Shown: positions 45,597 through 53,885 of the stretch, piece by piece | Position numbering within the stretch: the stretch's first letter is position 1 | Layout of the letters: every line of letters starts with the position of its first letter | Source of the DNA: Methylobacterium mesophilicum SR1.6/6 | Lineage (GTDB): Bacteria; Pseudomonadota; Alphaproteobacteria; Rhizobiales; Beijerinckiaceae | NCBI RefSeq assembly: GCF_000364445.2 | Contig: NZ_CP043538.1 | Location: forward strand, 4,359,447 to 4,423,446 | Length of the DNA: 64,000 bases | Direction of reading: 5' to 3' | Made by a program: the position numbers and the translations under genes | Notes under the pieces: model-generated | The model's input: the letters and a program-made list of their open reading frames with translations, nothing else | Told to the model about the DNA's origin: nothing | Databases searched by the model: none

Positions 45597-46568
45597 ATGA
45601 GCTTCACCCTGATCCCGCAGGCCAAGGCCCGCCTGCACCGTTCCGAGCTGGCCGTGCCGGGCTCGAACCCGACCTTCATGGAGAAATCGGCCTCCTCGGC
45701 CGCCGACGTGATCTTCCTCGATCTGGAAGACGCCGTCGCCCCCGACGACAAGGAGAAGGCCCGCACCAACATCATCCAGGCGCTCAACGACCTGGATTGG
45801 GGCAACAAGACCATGATGATCCGCATCAACGGTCTCGACACCCACTACATGTACCGCGACGTGGTCGACATCGTCGAAGCCTGCCCGCGGCTCGACATGG
45901 TGCTAATCCCCAAGGTCGGCGTGCCGCAGGACGTCTACGCGATCGACGTGCTGGTCACCCAGATCGAGCAGGCCAAGAAGCGCGAGAAGAAGCTCGGCTT
46001 CGAGGTGCTGATCGAGACCGCGCTCGGCATGGCCAACGTCGAGGCGATCGCCCAGTCCTCGAAGCGCCTGGAGGCGATGTCGTTCGGCGTGGCCGACTAC
46101 GCCGCCTCGACCCGCGCCCGCTCCACGGTGATCGGCGGCGTGAACCCGGACTTCTCGGTGCTCACCGACAAGGACGAGGGCGGCAACCGCCAGACTCACT
46201 GGCAGGACCCGTGGCTCTTCGCTCAGAACCGCATGCTGATCGCCTGCCGCGCCTACGGCCTGCGCCCGATCGACGGCCCGTTCGGTGATTTCTCGGATCC
46301 GGACGGCTACACCTCGGCGGCCCGGCGCTGCGCGGCCCTCGGCTTCGAGGGCAAGTGGGCGATCCACCCGAGCCAGATCGATCTGGCCAACCAAGTGTTC
46401 ACCCCGTCCGAGGCCGAGGTGACCAAGGCGCGCCGCATCCTGGAGGCCATGGAAGAGGCCGCCAAGGCCGGCCGCGGGGCCGTCTCGCTCGACGGCCGCC
46501 TGATCGACATCGCCTCCATCCGCATGGCCGAGGCGCTGATCGAGAAGGCGGATGCCATGAAGGGCTGA
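45597..46568 (+). CDS. mcl: L-malyl-CoA/beta-methylmalyl-CoA lyase
   Basis: The 323-residue HpcH/HpaI-fold enzyme cleaves malyl-CoA to acetyl-CoA and glyoxylate, closing the serine cycle; the same enzyme acts on methylmalyl-CoA in the ethylmalonyl-CoA pathway. It starts MSFTLIPQAKARLHRSELAV and carries FLDLEDAVAPDDKEKAR (metal-binding Asp/Glu), MIRINGLDTHYMYRD, VLIETALGMANVEAI and FGVADYAASTRARS. ATG at 45597 is chosen over a start 38 codons upstream because GGAGAGAGAA lies about 7 nt before it and the length matches M. extorquens Mcl (324). Last gene of the locus. Confidence 0.97.
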   Translation: MSFTLIPQAKARLHRSELAVPGSNPTFMEKSASSAADVIFLDLEDAVAPDDKEKARTNIIQALNDLDWGNKTMMIRINGLDTHYMYRDVVDIVEACPRLDMVLIPKVGVPQDVYAIDVLVTQIEQAKKREKKLGFEVLIETALGMANVEAIAQSSKRLEAMSFGVADYAASTRARSTVIGGVNPDFSVLTDKDEGGNRQTHWQDPWLFAQNRMLIACRAYGLRPIDGPFGDFSDPDGYTSAARRCAALGFEGKWAIHPSQIDLANQVFTPSEAEVTKARRILEAMEEAAKAGRGAVSLDGRLIDIASIRMAEALIEKADAMKG

Positions 46569-46577
46569 GGCCTATCA

Positions 46578-46610
46578 GGCGAAGGGCAGAGCCGGGCTCA
46601 GCCCTTCGCC
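46578..46610 (+). terminator. hairpin after mcl
   Basis: GGCGAAGGGC and GCCCTTCGCC are perfect 10-bp arms enclosing a second GAGCC/GGCTC stem, 9 bp after the mcl stop, followed by TTCGAGCTTC. Likely transcription end of the serine-cycle unit. Confidence 0.6.
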
Positions 46611-46621
46611 TTCGAGCTTCT

Positions 46622-46713
46622 CGTCTTTGCAAGCGCAGCGAAGCAAGCCAGGAAACCGCCACGTACGGATATCGGGCGCTGCCCTGGCTTGCTTCGCTCC
46701 GCTCGCAAAGACG
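46622..46713. repeat. GCGAGCGGAGCGAAGCAAG palindrome, best copy
   Basis: Arms CGTCTTTGCAAGCGCAGCGA... and ...CGCTCCGCTCGCAAAGACG, each 31 nt, differ at two positions and flank a 30-bp loop. Relatives occur at 6481-6520, 40096-40186 and 61295-61380. It sits between convergent mcl and the GT2 gene. Confidence 0.7.
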
Positions 46714-46737
46714 GCGCCGGCCAGAGGGGCTGCAACC

Positions 46738-47589
46738 TCAGAACGGCCGCGCGTCCGGCAGCCGCGCGGCGGCCATCTCCGCCGGCGTCGGATCGCGCTG
46801 AACCACGATCCCCTCCCGCCGGTCGGCAGCGATCAGCCCGAGCCGGGCGAAGCCGTCGAGCCAGCCGTCCATCGGCCAGATCCCGTGCCGGTCGTGGAAG
46901 CGCGACGCGTTGGTGACGATGTCGCGGAAGTGCTGGAGCGGCGGGTCGAAACCCGGATGGTGCTGGTGGTAGGCCTTCGGACCGCCGAGGAACAGGATCG
47001 GCACGCCGGCCTTGTCCGCCCGGAAGGCGAGGTCGGTGTCCTCCGCCCCGTAGCCCGAGAAGCCTTCGTCGAACCCGCCGAGCCGGTCGTAGGTCGCTAC
47101 GCGCACCGCGAAGGCGAGCGACCAGAACAGGCCCGGCTGCGGTGCCGGAATCACCGCTCCCGGCTGCGGGAAGCTTCTCACAGGGTGCGGGTGTCCCAGT
47201 CGGTCCAGATCGGCCTCGCGCCAGCCGTCCGTGACCGCTCCGGAGGGCAGGTAGCCGATCTCGCAGCAGATCAGGCCGTCCTGCTCGGCCACCGCCCGCG
47301 AGAGGCCGGCGACGAGGCCCGCCGCGGGGATGCAGTCCACGTCGAGGAAGATCAGCGTGTCGGCCCCGGCTGCCCGGCGGCCGGCGTTGCGCGCCGCCGC
47401 CAGCGGCAGGCCGTCATGCGGAAACGGCACCCGCTCCACCGGGAAGGGCAGGGCGGGCAGGGGCGCGTCGTCTCCGCCCATCTCCACGACGATGCAGCCA
47501 TCCGGCAGCGCGCCGCGACCCAGCCCTTCGAGCAGACGAATCAGATGCGACCGCCGGCCCTTGTTGAGGGTGATGACCGCCGTGCTCAC
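46738..47589 (-). CDS. GT2 family glycosyltransferase
   Basis: The 283-residue GT-A enzyme starts with GTG (STAVITLNKGRRSHLIRLLE). It has LAAARNAGRRAAGADTLIFL, the DVD donor motif in FLDVDCIPAAG, and GGFDEGFSGYGAEDTDLAFR, the ED-Y catalytic segment of the galactosyltransferase-like C-terminal domain. The final AYHQHHPGFDPPLQHF is common in this subgroup. It overlaps the upstream methyltransferase stop as GTGA and is third in the PIG-L/NodS-like/GT2 operon. The donor sugar is not inferable. Confidence 0.86.
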   Translation of the reverse strand: MSTAVITLNKGRRSHLIRLLEGLGRGALPDGCIVVEMGGDDAPLPALPFPVERVPFPHDGLPLAAARNAGRRAAGADTLIFLDVDCIPAAGLVAGLSRAVAEQDGLICCEIGYLPSGAVTDGWREADLDRLGHPHPVRSFPQPGAVIPAPQPGLFWSLAFAVRVATYDRLGGFDEGFSGYGAEDTDLAFRADKAGVPILFLGGPKAYHQHHPGFDPPLQHFRDIVTNASRFHDRHGIWPMDGWLDGFARLGLIAADRREGIVVQRDPTPAEMAAARLPDARPF

Positions 47590-48179
47590 GACGCCGTCCC
47601 GGCGCGCAGGACGTCGATCCGGTACTCAGGCGTCCGCGATTGGTGCACGACCCGGGCAAACGGCGCGGCCAACCCGATGAAACCCTCGGCGGCGCCGTCG
47701 CCCGATTGCGGATAGTCGGTCTCCCCGAGCCAGTGCACCAGCACCATGTCGCCGTCGGGCTCGACGGCCTCGCCGACCAGGCGGACCAACTCGGTCAGGT
47801 CACGGGGTGCCAGGAAGTACAGGAACTCGGACAGCACGATCAGATCGAACCGGCCCGGCGGCCAATCGGCCGGCACCGCGCCCTGGCGGATCTCGACGTG
47901 GGGCCGGTCGGCGCAGCGGGCCTGCGCGGCCTGCACGGCTGCCGGGACCAGATCGGTGGCGAGCAGGCGCTCGCACCGCTCGGATAGGGCGCGGGTGAAG
48001 ACGCCGATGGAGCAGGCCGGCTCGAAGGCGGACCGATACCGCGCCTGCGGCAGGGCGGCCAAAGTCGCCGCGTACTTGTCGCGCTCGTAGGGCGAGCTCG
48101 TGAACCGCCAGGGATCGGGGTCGCTCGCGTAGATGCCGGCGAAATAATCGTCCGGCAGGGTCTCGGTGCGTCGGCTCAT
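47586..48179 (-). CDS. NodS-like SAM-dependent methyltransferase
   Basis: The 197-residue protein reads DYFAGIYASDPDPWRFTSSP, then YERDKYAATLAALP and SAFEPACSIGVFTRALSERC, matching the NodS family, whose characterised member N-methylates de-N-acetylated chitooligosaccharides of Nod factors. Motif I is FEPACSIGVFT instead of LE-GCG-G. FDLIVLSEFLYFL is the post-motif region. The ATG at 48177-48179 overlaps the PIG-L stop (ATGA) and its own stop overlaps the GT2 start. Substrate unknown: a de-N-acetylated amino sugar is a reasonable inference from the PIG-L partner. Confidence 0.85.
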   Translation of the reverse strand: MSRRTETLPDDYFAGIYASDPDPWRFTSSPYERDKYAATLAALPQARYRSAFEPACSIGVFTRALSERCERLLATDLVPAAVQAAQARCADRPHVEIRQGAVPADWPPGRFDLIVLSEFLYFLAPRDLTELVRLVGEAVEPDGDMVLVHWLGETDYPQSGDGAAEGFIGLAAPFARVVHQSRTPEYRIDVLRAGTAS

Positions 48180-48913
48180 GCCGGCACCGCCACGAAGCGC
48201 TCGTAGGGACCGCAGAGCCGGTCGATCATCGCGGGCTCCAGCCGGAAACCCTGGGGATCGTCCGAGATCAGGTCGGTGGTCTGGGACTCGTGCGCGGCGA
48301 CCGCGTGAGCTTTGGCCTCCCGGTGGGCGGACACGTCGAGGCGCAGGCCGGTCGGGGCCGGCCCGACCTCGGTCTCGGGCGGCAACGTCCAGCCCCAGAC
48401 CGGATACTCGTAGATCCGCACCCCGGGCAGACGCGGACGCGCCAGCGCGACGATGAGGGCGGCGGCCCTGTGATCGCAATGAGGGTCATGCCGCCACGTC
48501 ACGAACACCGCGCCGGCGCCGCAGGCGGAAGCCGCACGCGCCACCGCCGCGGCCGCCGCTTCGGCGGCCGGGCCGTCGCTCGGCACATGCGCGTCGGGCA
48601 GCCGCAGGAAGGTGACGTCCTCCGCCGCGAGGCCGAGAACCGCCACCGCCCGCAAGGTCTCCGCCTCGCGCAAGGTGCGCAGCGTGTCCGGCGGATAGAG
48701 CCGGGACTGGGTGTGCGACCCGCAGCCGTCGCTGACGACCACGAGACGCACGGGCCGCCCGGCCGCGCACGCGGCGGCGATCAGGCCGCCGCAGCCCAGG
48801 CTCTCGTCGTCGGGGTGGGGCGCTACGACCACGAGGCCGCCGGGGCCCGCGAGTTCGTCGAGGCTCGCGAGCGGCAGCGTGTCGGCGGCTGCCAGGAAGG
48901 CGTCGGCGCGCAT
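48176..48913 (-). CDS. PIG-L family N-deacetylase
   Basis: The 245-residue LmbE-like protein has the zinc motif VVVAPHPDDESLGCGG (PHPDDE) and a third ligand in WRHDPHCDHRAAALI. Members remove N-acetyl groups from GlcNAc-linked compounds (mycothiol, bacillithiol, GPI precursors, antibiotics). The ATG at 48911-48913 gives the family's normal length; a TTG 15 codons upstream is possible. It is the first of three overlapping genes with the NodS-like methyltransferase and GT2 enzyme, suggesting stepwise modification of an amino sugar. Confidence 0.87.
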   Translation of the reverse strand: MRADAFLAAADTLPLASLDELAGPGGLVVVAPHPDDESLGCGGLIAAACAAGRPVRLVVVSDGCGSHTQSRLYPPDTLRTLREAETLRAVAVLGLAAEDVTFLRLPDAHVPSDGPAAEAAAAAVARAASACGAGAVFVTWRHDPHCDHRAAALIVALARPRLPGVRIYEYPVWGWTLPPETEVGPAPTGLRLDVSAHREAKAHAVAAHESQTTDLISDDPQGFRLEPAMIDRLCGPYERFVAVPA

Positions 48914-49081
48914 CAGCGTGCTGCCGGGCCCGGGGCAGCCGCGGGGCGCGTCCCGCAACAGGACCTGCGGTTGAAAAGATCGGGCACGGATCGCTCCTGG
49001 AACGACGGCGGGTCGATCCCCGAGCTATCGGCGCGGACGGCTGAACGCGCCATGAGCGGCGCGGTCAGCCGTTCATGGCCG

Positions 49082-49408
49082 TTACCGGTCGTTCTCCGTG
49101 GTCAGCGCGTCGAGGCGGGTCCCCTCGTCGGCGCCGCGCCGTTCCCTCAGGTGGACGCCCGGCGTCGGCGCGTCGGTGAACACGGCTCCGGCCACGCTCA
49201 GCGCGCTCCGGATCGCCTCGATCTGGCCGCTCGGCGGGTCGCCATAGCCACCCTCGAAATCGCGCACAAGCTTCTCGTCGCATCCGACCTTGGCGGCAAG
49301 TTCCGCCTCGGACCACCCGAGCAGACCGCGGGCCGCCCGCGACTGTGCCGGGCTCATCGCCCTTGCGCTCGCCCCGCTCTGCGCTCCTTCGTCAGACCCG
49401 GCCAACAT
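49082..49408 (-). CDS. XRE-type helix-turn-helix regulator
   Basis: A 108-residue protein with one HTH domain: SPAQSRAARGLLGWSEAELA, then KVGCDEKLVRDFEGGYGDPP and IRSALSVAGAVFTD. The LLGWS-xxLA-KVG-DE-LVRDFE pattern is that of small alphaproteobacterial single-domain XRE regulators. The target is unknown. The start is uncertain: ATG at 49406-49408 has GGGAGG very close, and an ATG 17 codons later (49357) gives the commoner family N-terminus. It is divergent from the META-domain gene, which it could control. Confidence 0.78.
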   Translation of the reverse strand: MLAGSDEGAQSGASARAMSPAQSRAARGLLGWSEAELAAKVGCDEKLVRDFEGGYGDPPSGQIEAIRSALSVAGAVFTDAPTPGVHLRERRGADEGTRLDALTTENDR

Positions 49409-49626
49409 CACCCTCCCGAGCTGTGATCATCAACAACGGCTCGGGTCCCGGATCGTTTCCGCGCCCGTCAGGGCGAGGCGTGACCATAATTGTGCTGAAA
49501 TCCTGTTCCATCCGCTGAGGCGCATGGATTCGGGGCGGCCTCCGCGCAGGGCCGGCACGCGCCGCGGGCGCTGCATTTCCCGACCCGGGACGACGTGAGC
49601 ACTGAGCGCGAGATGAGGACGGAACG

Positions 49627-50142
49627 ATGAGAGGGGTGCTGATCGCGACTGTGGCCTGTGCTGTGCTGGCCGCAGACCTTTCCGCGGCAACGCAGGCGCA
49701 GGCGCAGATGGGCGGAGCCCCGACGGGCTTCGGCCGCGGCAACCGCCGTCCCGGCGGCGAGGACGAGAAGAAGCCCCAGTACGTGCCGGGTGCCAAGGCC
49801 AGCGAGAAGATCTTCCCGCTGGATTCGACCTGGACGGCCGTCAGCCTCAACGGCAAGCCGTTCGCCGGCGGCGACCGCCCCAGCTTCATCATCGATAAGC
49901 AGTACCGGGCCCGCGGCTACGGCGGCTGCAACACCTTTGCGGCGACTGCGTTCCCGCTCAAGGAGCAGCACATCGCGGTGGGCCCGCTCGCCCTCACCAA
50001 GAAGAGCTGCGACAAGGGGCTGGCCGCGACCGAGCAGGCCTTCTTCATCGCCCTGCGCACCTCGGCCGTGTGGGACATGGTGGGCTCGCAGCTCGTCCTG
50101 AAGAGCCCGAACGGCGAACTCAAGTTCGACCGCGCCCTTTAA
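49627..50142 (+). CDS. META domain-containing exported protein
   Basis: The 171-residue protein has a signal peptide (RGVLIATVACAVLAADLSAA). The mature part has a Gly/Arg-rich linker and then a META domain: DSTWTAVSLNGKPFAGGDRP, GYGGCNTFAATAFPLKEQ and LTKKSCDKGLAATEQAFFIAL. The GGCN-F and the Cys in KSC are domain marks seen in HslJ-like proteins. The role is unknown, perhaps envelope or stress related. GAGGA precedes the ATG by about 8 nt. Confidence 0.85.
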   Translation: MRGVLIATVACAVLAADLSAATQAQAQMGGAPTGFGRGNRRPGGEDEKKPQYVPGAKASEKIFPLDSTWTAVSLNGKPFAGGDRPSFIIDKQYRARGYGGCNTFAATAFPLKEQHIAVGPLALTKKSCDKGLAATEQAFFIALRTSAVWDMVGSQLVLKSPNGELKFDRAL

Positions 50143-50236
50143 GGACCGGTTCACCACGCCGCGCGAAGGCAGCCTGCGATTCAGACAGCCTTGACGGGCC
50201 GCAGGCCTCACTCGTCCCGTGGCGAGGAGGCGGCGG

Positions 50237-50401
50237 ATGCCAGTCGGGATCGGAAGCGGACACAGGCAGACGGTGCGCCCCGGAGCCGCGCGGGCCCTCC
50301 GCTTTTCCGGGCCGGAGGGCTTCCATCCCGGAGCCCTGTGGCTCGCGGCCGCCGTTCCGGCAGCAGCGACGCTGCTCCTGATCGTTCGCCTCGCCGTCTG
50401 A
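50237..50401 (+). CDS. putative small single-span membrane protein
   Basis: A 54-residue frame whose ATG has a strong GAGGAGG 6 nt upstream. The N-terminal part is basic and the C-terminal 22 residues (ALWLAAAVPAAATLLLIVRL) form one hydrophobic span. No family is recognised. The Shine-Dalgarno and clean TM support a real gene, but short GC-rich ORFs with such features can arise by chance. Confidence 0.4.
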   Translation: MPVGIGSGHRQTVRPGAARALRFSGPEGFHPGALWLAAAVPAAATLLLIVRLAV

Positions 50402-50438
50402 CGCCGGGACCTGCGTCGCGAGACGTCGGACTCCAGTC

Positions 50439-50684
50439 TCAGTCCGAGCCGGCGGCTTCGCGACGATCCGGGGAATCGTCCGCATCATCCGCGTCGCGGA
50501 GGGCGCGGACGTGAAGGGACACGGGCGGAAAGAGGCTCTCCAGGCCTGCCGCCACGCCGTACAGGACGGGATCCGAACCCGGACCGGCCCGCGGCGGGTG
50601 GAGGTCACTCGTCAATGTCGTTGCTGCGCGCACCTCGCGCCCATTCGCGAGCATTCGTCCGCGCCCCCGTCGCTGGTGTGTCAT
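50439..50684 (-). CDS. tentative small ORF, 81 residues
   Basis: ATG at 50682-50684. The middle, DPVLYGVAAGLESLFPPVSL followed by HVRALRDADDADD, has plausible amphipathic structure and an acidic tail, unlike most shadow frames here. Family not recognised and ribosome binding site weak. It sits in a 367-bp gap (50402-50768) where nothing else is supported. Confidence 0.25.
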   Translation of the reverse strand: MTHQRRGRGRMLANGREVRAATTLTSDLHPPRAGPGSDPVLYGVAAGLESLFPPVSLHVRALRDADDADDSPDRREAAGSD

Positions 50685-50768
50685 CGTCCAGAGAGTTCAA
50701 TGCCGCCTGCCGCGTTTCGTTGCCGCAGGCGAAACCTATTTTTCACCAATACGGAACGGCCGGGAGCC

Positions 50769-51065
50769 TCAACCTCGGCTGCGCAGGACGACCGGCCCCG
50801 GTCGGCGACAGGCTGCCGGCACGACGCTGAGGATCGCGGCGCTCGGGCATCGAGTCCGGCAGTTCTGGGCGGCGTCGATCTGGTCACCCCCGCAGGTCTC
50901 GGCGAAACAGAAGGTGCCGAGATCCTCGCAGGTCGCGCGAAATCCGCCGCGGGGGGGCTGCGCGCTGCCCAGGTCGGCCGCCGCCGCCGGTGCGAGCAGA
51001 AGGCCGAGGACGCCCAGAAACGTCAGGGGGCCGACCGGTACCGAGAACCGTCTCATCCGCCTCAT
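50769..51065 (-). CDS. small cysteine-rich exported protein
   Basis: A 98-residue protein with a signal peptide (GPLTFLGVLGLLLAPAAA) followed by a compact domain with six Cys: ATCEDLGTFCFAETCGGDQ, then NCRTRCPSA and PAACRRPG. Even Cys number and the periplasmic signal suggest three disulfides. Starts at 51065 or 51056 are possible. No family recognised. It is divergent from the gamma-carbonic anhydrase gene. Confidence 0.5.
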   Translation of the reverse strand: MRRMRRFSVPVGPLTFLGVLGLLLAPAAAADLGSAQPPRGGFRATCEDLGTFCFAETCGGDQIDAAQNCRTRCPSAAILSVVPAACRRPGPVVLRSRG

Positions 51066-51236
51066 CCCGGTTTCCGGAGCCGCAACGGGCCGTGCCGCCT
51101 TCAGGTCGACACGCGAATCCCTATAGCATTGGCAGGCTGCCGACGCCTGTGCCATTCCGGCGACACGATCCGATCCCGCACCGCGGGGTTCCGGATCGAC
51201 CGGATGTCCGCGCGCTCAAGCCTACGGAAGCCAGCG

Positions 51237-51770
51237 ATGCCGCTCTACGCCCTCGACGAACACGTCCCGCAGCTCGCCGATCCCGACCGCGTCTGGATTG
51301 CGCCCGACGCGCAGGTGATCGGCCGGATCCACCTCGGCCTCGATGTGGGCATCTGGTTCGGCTCTGCGCTGCGCGGCGACAACGAGCCGATCCGCATCGG
51401 TGACCGGACCAACGTACAGGAGGGCGTGATCATGCACGTCGATCCCGGCTTCCCGCTCACCATCGGGGCGGACGTCACCGTCGGCCACGGGGCGATCGTC
51501 CACGGCTGCACGATCGGCGACGGCAGCCTGATCGGGATGGGCGCCACGGTGCTCAACGGCGCGGTGATCGGCCGGGGCTGCCTCGTCGGCGCCAACGCGC
51601 TGGTGACGGAGGGCAAGACCTTCCCGGACCACAGCCTGATCGTGGGGGCGCCCGCCAAGGCCGTGCGCATCCTCGAGGAGGCCGATATCGAGGGCCTGCG
51701 GCAGGCCGCCCAGCGCTACGTCGAGAACGCCCGGCGCTACAGGGCCGGGCTGCGCCGCATCGACGCCTGA
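51237..51770 (+). CDS. gamma-carbonic anhydrase-like hexapeptide protein
   Basis: The 177-residue left-handed beta-helix protein has LDVGIWFGSALRGDNEPIRI, TNVQEGVIMHVDPG, VTVGHGAIVHGCTIGDGSLI and GMGATVLNGAVIG, with the three zinc His (MHVD, VGHGA, VHGC) of the gamma-CA/YrdA family. Many members are metal-binding but lack shown carbonic anhydrase activity. The start MPLYALDEHVPQ fits the family; the frame upstream is not supported. It is convergent with ppa. Confidence 0.9.
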   Translation: MPLYALDEHVPQLADPDRVWIAPDAQVIGRIHLGLDVGIWFGSALRGDNEPIRIGDRTNVQEGVIMHVDPGFPLTIGADVTVGHGAIVHGCTIGDGSLIGMGATVLNGAVIGRGCLVGANALVTEGKTFPDHSLIVGAPAKAVRILEEADIEGLRQAAQRYVENARRYRAGLRRIDA

Positions 51771-51777
51771 AGGAGGA

Positions 51778-51799
51778 GGCCGCCCCTGTCGGGGCGGCC
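51778..51799. terminator. bidirectional hairpin between gamma-CA and ppa
   Basis: A perfect 9-bp stem GGCCGCCCC/GGGGCGGCC with a TGTC loop in the 36-bp gap between the two convergent genes. Confidence 0.65.
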
Positions 51800-51806
51800 G
51801 CACCCG

Positions 51807-52340
51807 TTACTTCTTGGCCTTGCCGCGCTCGATCGCCTCTTCGATCAGCCGGTGGGCCTCCTCCTTGTCACCCCAGCGGACGAACTTGACCCACTTGCCG
51901 GGCTCCAGATCCTTGTAGTGCTCGAAGAAGTGCTGGATCTGCTGGATCGTGATCTCGGGCAGGTCAGTGTAGTTCTCGACCCGGTCGTAGCGCTTGGTCA
52001 GGTGGCGGGAGGGCACCGCGATGACCTTCTCGTCCTCGCCGCCCTCGTCCTGCATCACCATCACGCCCACGGGGCGCGCGCTGATGATGGCGCCCGGCAC
52101 CACAGCGCGAGTGTTGGCCACCAGCACGTCGCAGGGATCGCCGTCGCCCGACAGGGTGTGGGGGATGAAGCCGTAATTGCCCGGATAGAACATCGGCGTG
52201 TAGAGGAACCGGTCGACGACGAGCGCGCCGGACTCCTTGTCCATCTCGTACTTGATCGGTTCGCCGCCGAGCGGCACCTCCACGATCACGTTGACGTCGT
52301 GCGGCGGCTTCTTGCCGAGCGGGATGGCGTCGATCTTCAT
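51807..52340 (-). CDS. ppa: inorganic pyrophosphatase (family I)
   Basis: The 177-residue soluble enzyme hydrolyses pyrophosphate. It has [40 protein letters not shown], the signature [12 protein letters not shown] with Asp ligands, and DEKVIAVP with [16 protein letters not shown] near the end. Length is normal for bacterial class A enzymes. Confidence 0.97.
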   Translation of the reverse strand: MKIDAIPLGKKPPHDVNVIVEVPLGGEPIKYEMDKESGALVVDRFLYTPMFYPGNYGFIPHTLSGDGDPCDVLVANTRAVVPGAIISARPVGVMVMQDEGGEDEKVIAVPSRHLTKRYDRVENYTDLPEITIQQIQHFFEHYKDLEPGKWVKFVRWGDKEEAHRLIEEAIERGKAKK

Positions 52341-52451
52341 GGCGTATTGGTCCCGGAACGCGGTCAGCTCCGCTTCCAGGCCCTCTTAGAGGCGCCGCCC
52401 GGCAAAGCAAATCTGGCGACGTCGCGCGCCGGCAACGAGCGCTGGAAAACG

Positions 52452-52958
52452 TCAGCCGAAGAGGTAGCCCACCTTGGGCAGGGCGAGGCCGGCCATGCGG
52501 TCGAGGGTCCGCGGTCCGGGACGGCCGCCGAGACCTTCGTAGAAGGCTCCGGCGCGGTCGTTGTCCTCCAGGCTCCAGACGCCGAGCTGGGTCAGGCCGT
52601 GATCCGAGAGGTCGTTGCGCACGGCCCGGAACAGGCGGCGGCCGAGGCCCACGCCCTGGTATTCCGGAAGGAGGTAGAGTTCGTCGATCTCGCCCTCGGT
52701 GCCGAGGGTGCGGCTGCGGGTCCGGCCGTAGGAGGCGTAGCCGACCAGCAGATCCCCCGTCTCCACCACCGCCACGGGCCGCCCGCGGCGCAGGGCGCCG
52801 CGCCACCACGCCCGGTCGCGGCTGGCGATCAGGCGCTCCAGGGCCACGCCCGGGATGATCCCGCGATAGGCCTCGCGCCACGACGCATCGAACACCCTGG
52901 ACAAGCCGCCGATATCGGCCTCGCGGGCCCGGCGGATGCTCGTGGTGCGCGTGCTCAT
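52452..52958 (-). CDS. GNAT family N-acetyltransferase
   Basis: A 168-residue GNAT protein: SIRRAREADIGGLSRVFDAS, EIDELYLLPEYQGVGLGRRL (motif A, Q-x-x-G-x-G/R) and VWSLEDNDRAGAFYEGLGGR (motif B). Substrate unknown. The ATG at 52956-52958 is preferred to one six codons upstream. It is divergent from the tyrosine phosphatase gene. Confidence 0.87.
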   Translation of the reverse strand: MSTRTTSIRRAREADIGGLSRVFDASWREAYRGIIPGVALERLIASRDRAWWRGALRRGRPVAVVETGDLLVGYASYGRTRSRTLGTEGEIDELYLLPEYQGVGLGRRLFRAVRNDLSDHGLTQLGVWSLEDNDRAGAFYEGLGGRPGPRTLDRMAGLALPKVGYLFG

Positions 52959-53151
52959 GGGCTTCGGGTCTCCCATCGTCCGACCGGCGGATAACCCGCG
53001 CGGCCCGCCCAGGTTCGATCCCGATCCGGGCGGAGTGAAGGCAAGAACGGCGCCGATTGCCGCGCGGATGCCTCGGCACAGCGCGGCGCAGCGATTTGCC
53101 GGGCTCTCGGGCGGCTGATAGAGCCCACGCTCGTCCCACGGCAGCACGGCC

Positions 53152-53877
53152 TTGTTCAACCGCTTCCTCAAGCCCGAGACGCGCTACGCGCGGCGCATGG
53201 CGCGGATCGCCCGCTTCGAGCGGCCGATCGCCGGCCCCGGCGACCGGCTCAAGGCCTGGGCCAACATGCTGCTGATGGACCACGGGGTGTTCCGCCTCGC
53301 CTACCTGAACCGCCATCGGGTCGGCTCGGGCGGCCTCTGGCGCTCGGCCCAGCCCGGCCCGCACCAGCTCGCCCGGTTCCGCGCCGAGGGCGTGCGGACG
53401 ATCATCTCCCTGCGGGGCGGGCGCGAGCACGGCTCCTGGCCGCTGCAGCGGGAGGCCTGCGAGCGCCACGGGCTGATCCTGCGCGAGTTCGTGCTGCGCT
53501 CCCGGGAGGCGCCGGACCGGGAGACCATCCTGGGCGCCAGGGCGTTCTTCGCGAGCGTCGCGTATCCGGCGGTGATGCATTGCAAATCGGGCGCCGACCG
53601 GGCCGGCCTCGCCTCGGCGCTCTACCTGATCCTGCACGAGGGCCGCCCCGTCGCCGAAGCCGCGCGGCAGCTCTCGGCGCGGTACGGCCACCTGCGCTTC
53701 GCCAAGACCGGCATCCTCGACGCGTTCTTCGCCCGGTACCGCGTGGAGGGCGAGGCGAACGGGATCGATTTCCTCACCTGGGTCGAGACGATCTACGACC
53801 CGGAGGCGCTCAAGCGCGACTTCCGGCCGGGTTTCTGGTCGGATCTGGCGGTGGACCGGCTGCTGCGGCGGGAGTGA
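53152..53877 (+). CDS. tyrosine/dual-specificity phosphatase family protein
   Basis: The 241-residue protein has the CX5R active site in VMHCKSGADRAGLASALYL and the general-acid side in TIISLRGGREHGSW. The following RQLSARYGHLRFAKTGILDA helix is shared with alphaproteobacterial relatives. The TTG at 53152 is used because FNRFLKPETRYARR looks coding; an ATG 15 codons in (53197) is the alternative. Substrate, protein or lipid phosphate, is unknown. It converges with pheA, stop to stop within 8 bp. Confidence 0.82.
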   Translation: MFNRFLKPETRYARRMARIARFERPIAGPGDRLKAWANMLLMDHGVFRLAYLNRHRVGSGGLWRSAQPGPHQLARFRAEGVRTIISLRGGREHGSWPLQREACERHGLILREFVLRSREAPDRETILGARAFFASVAYPAVMHCKSGADRAGLASALYLILHEGRPVAEAARQLSARYGHLRFAKTGILDAFFARYRVEGEANGIDFLTWVETIYDPEALKRDFRPGFWSDLAVDRLLRRE

Positions 53878-53885
53878 GGACGCGT

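Noticed and set aside
50511..51236. N-terminal extension of the gamma-carbonic anhydrase frame by 242 codons
   Set aside because: The extension is Arg-rich, overlaps the cysteine-rich gene on the other strand and has no family resemblance. The family start is at 51237.
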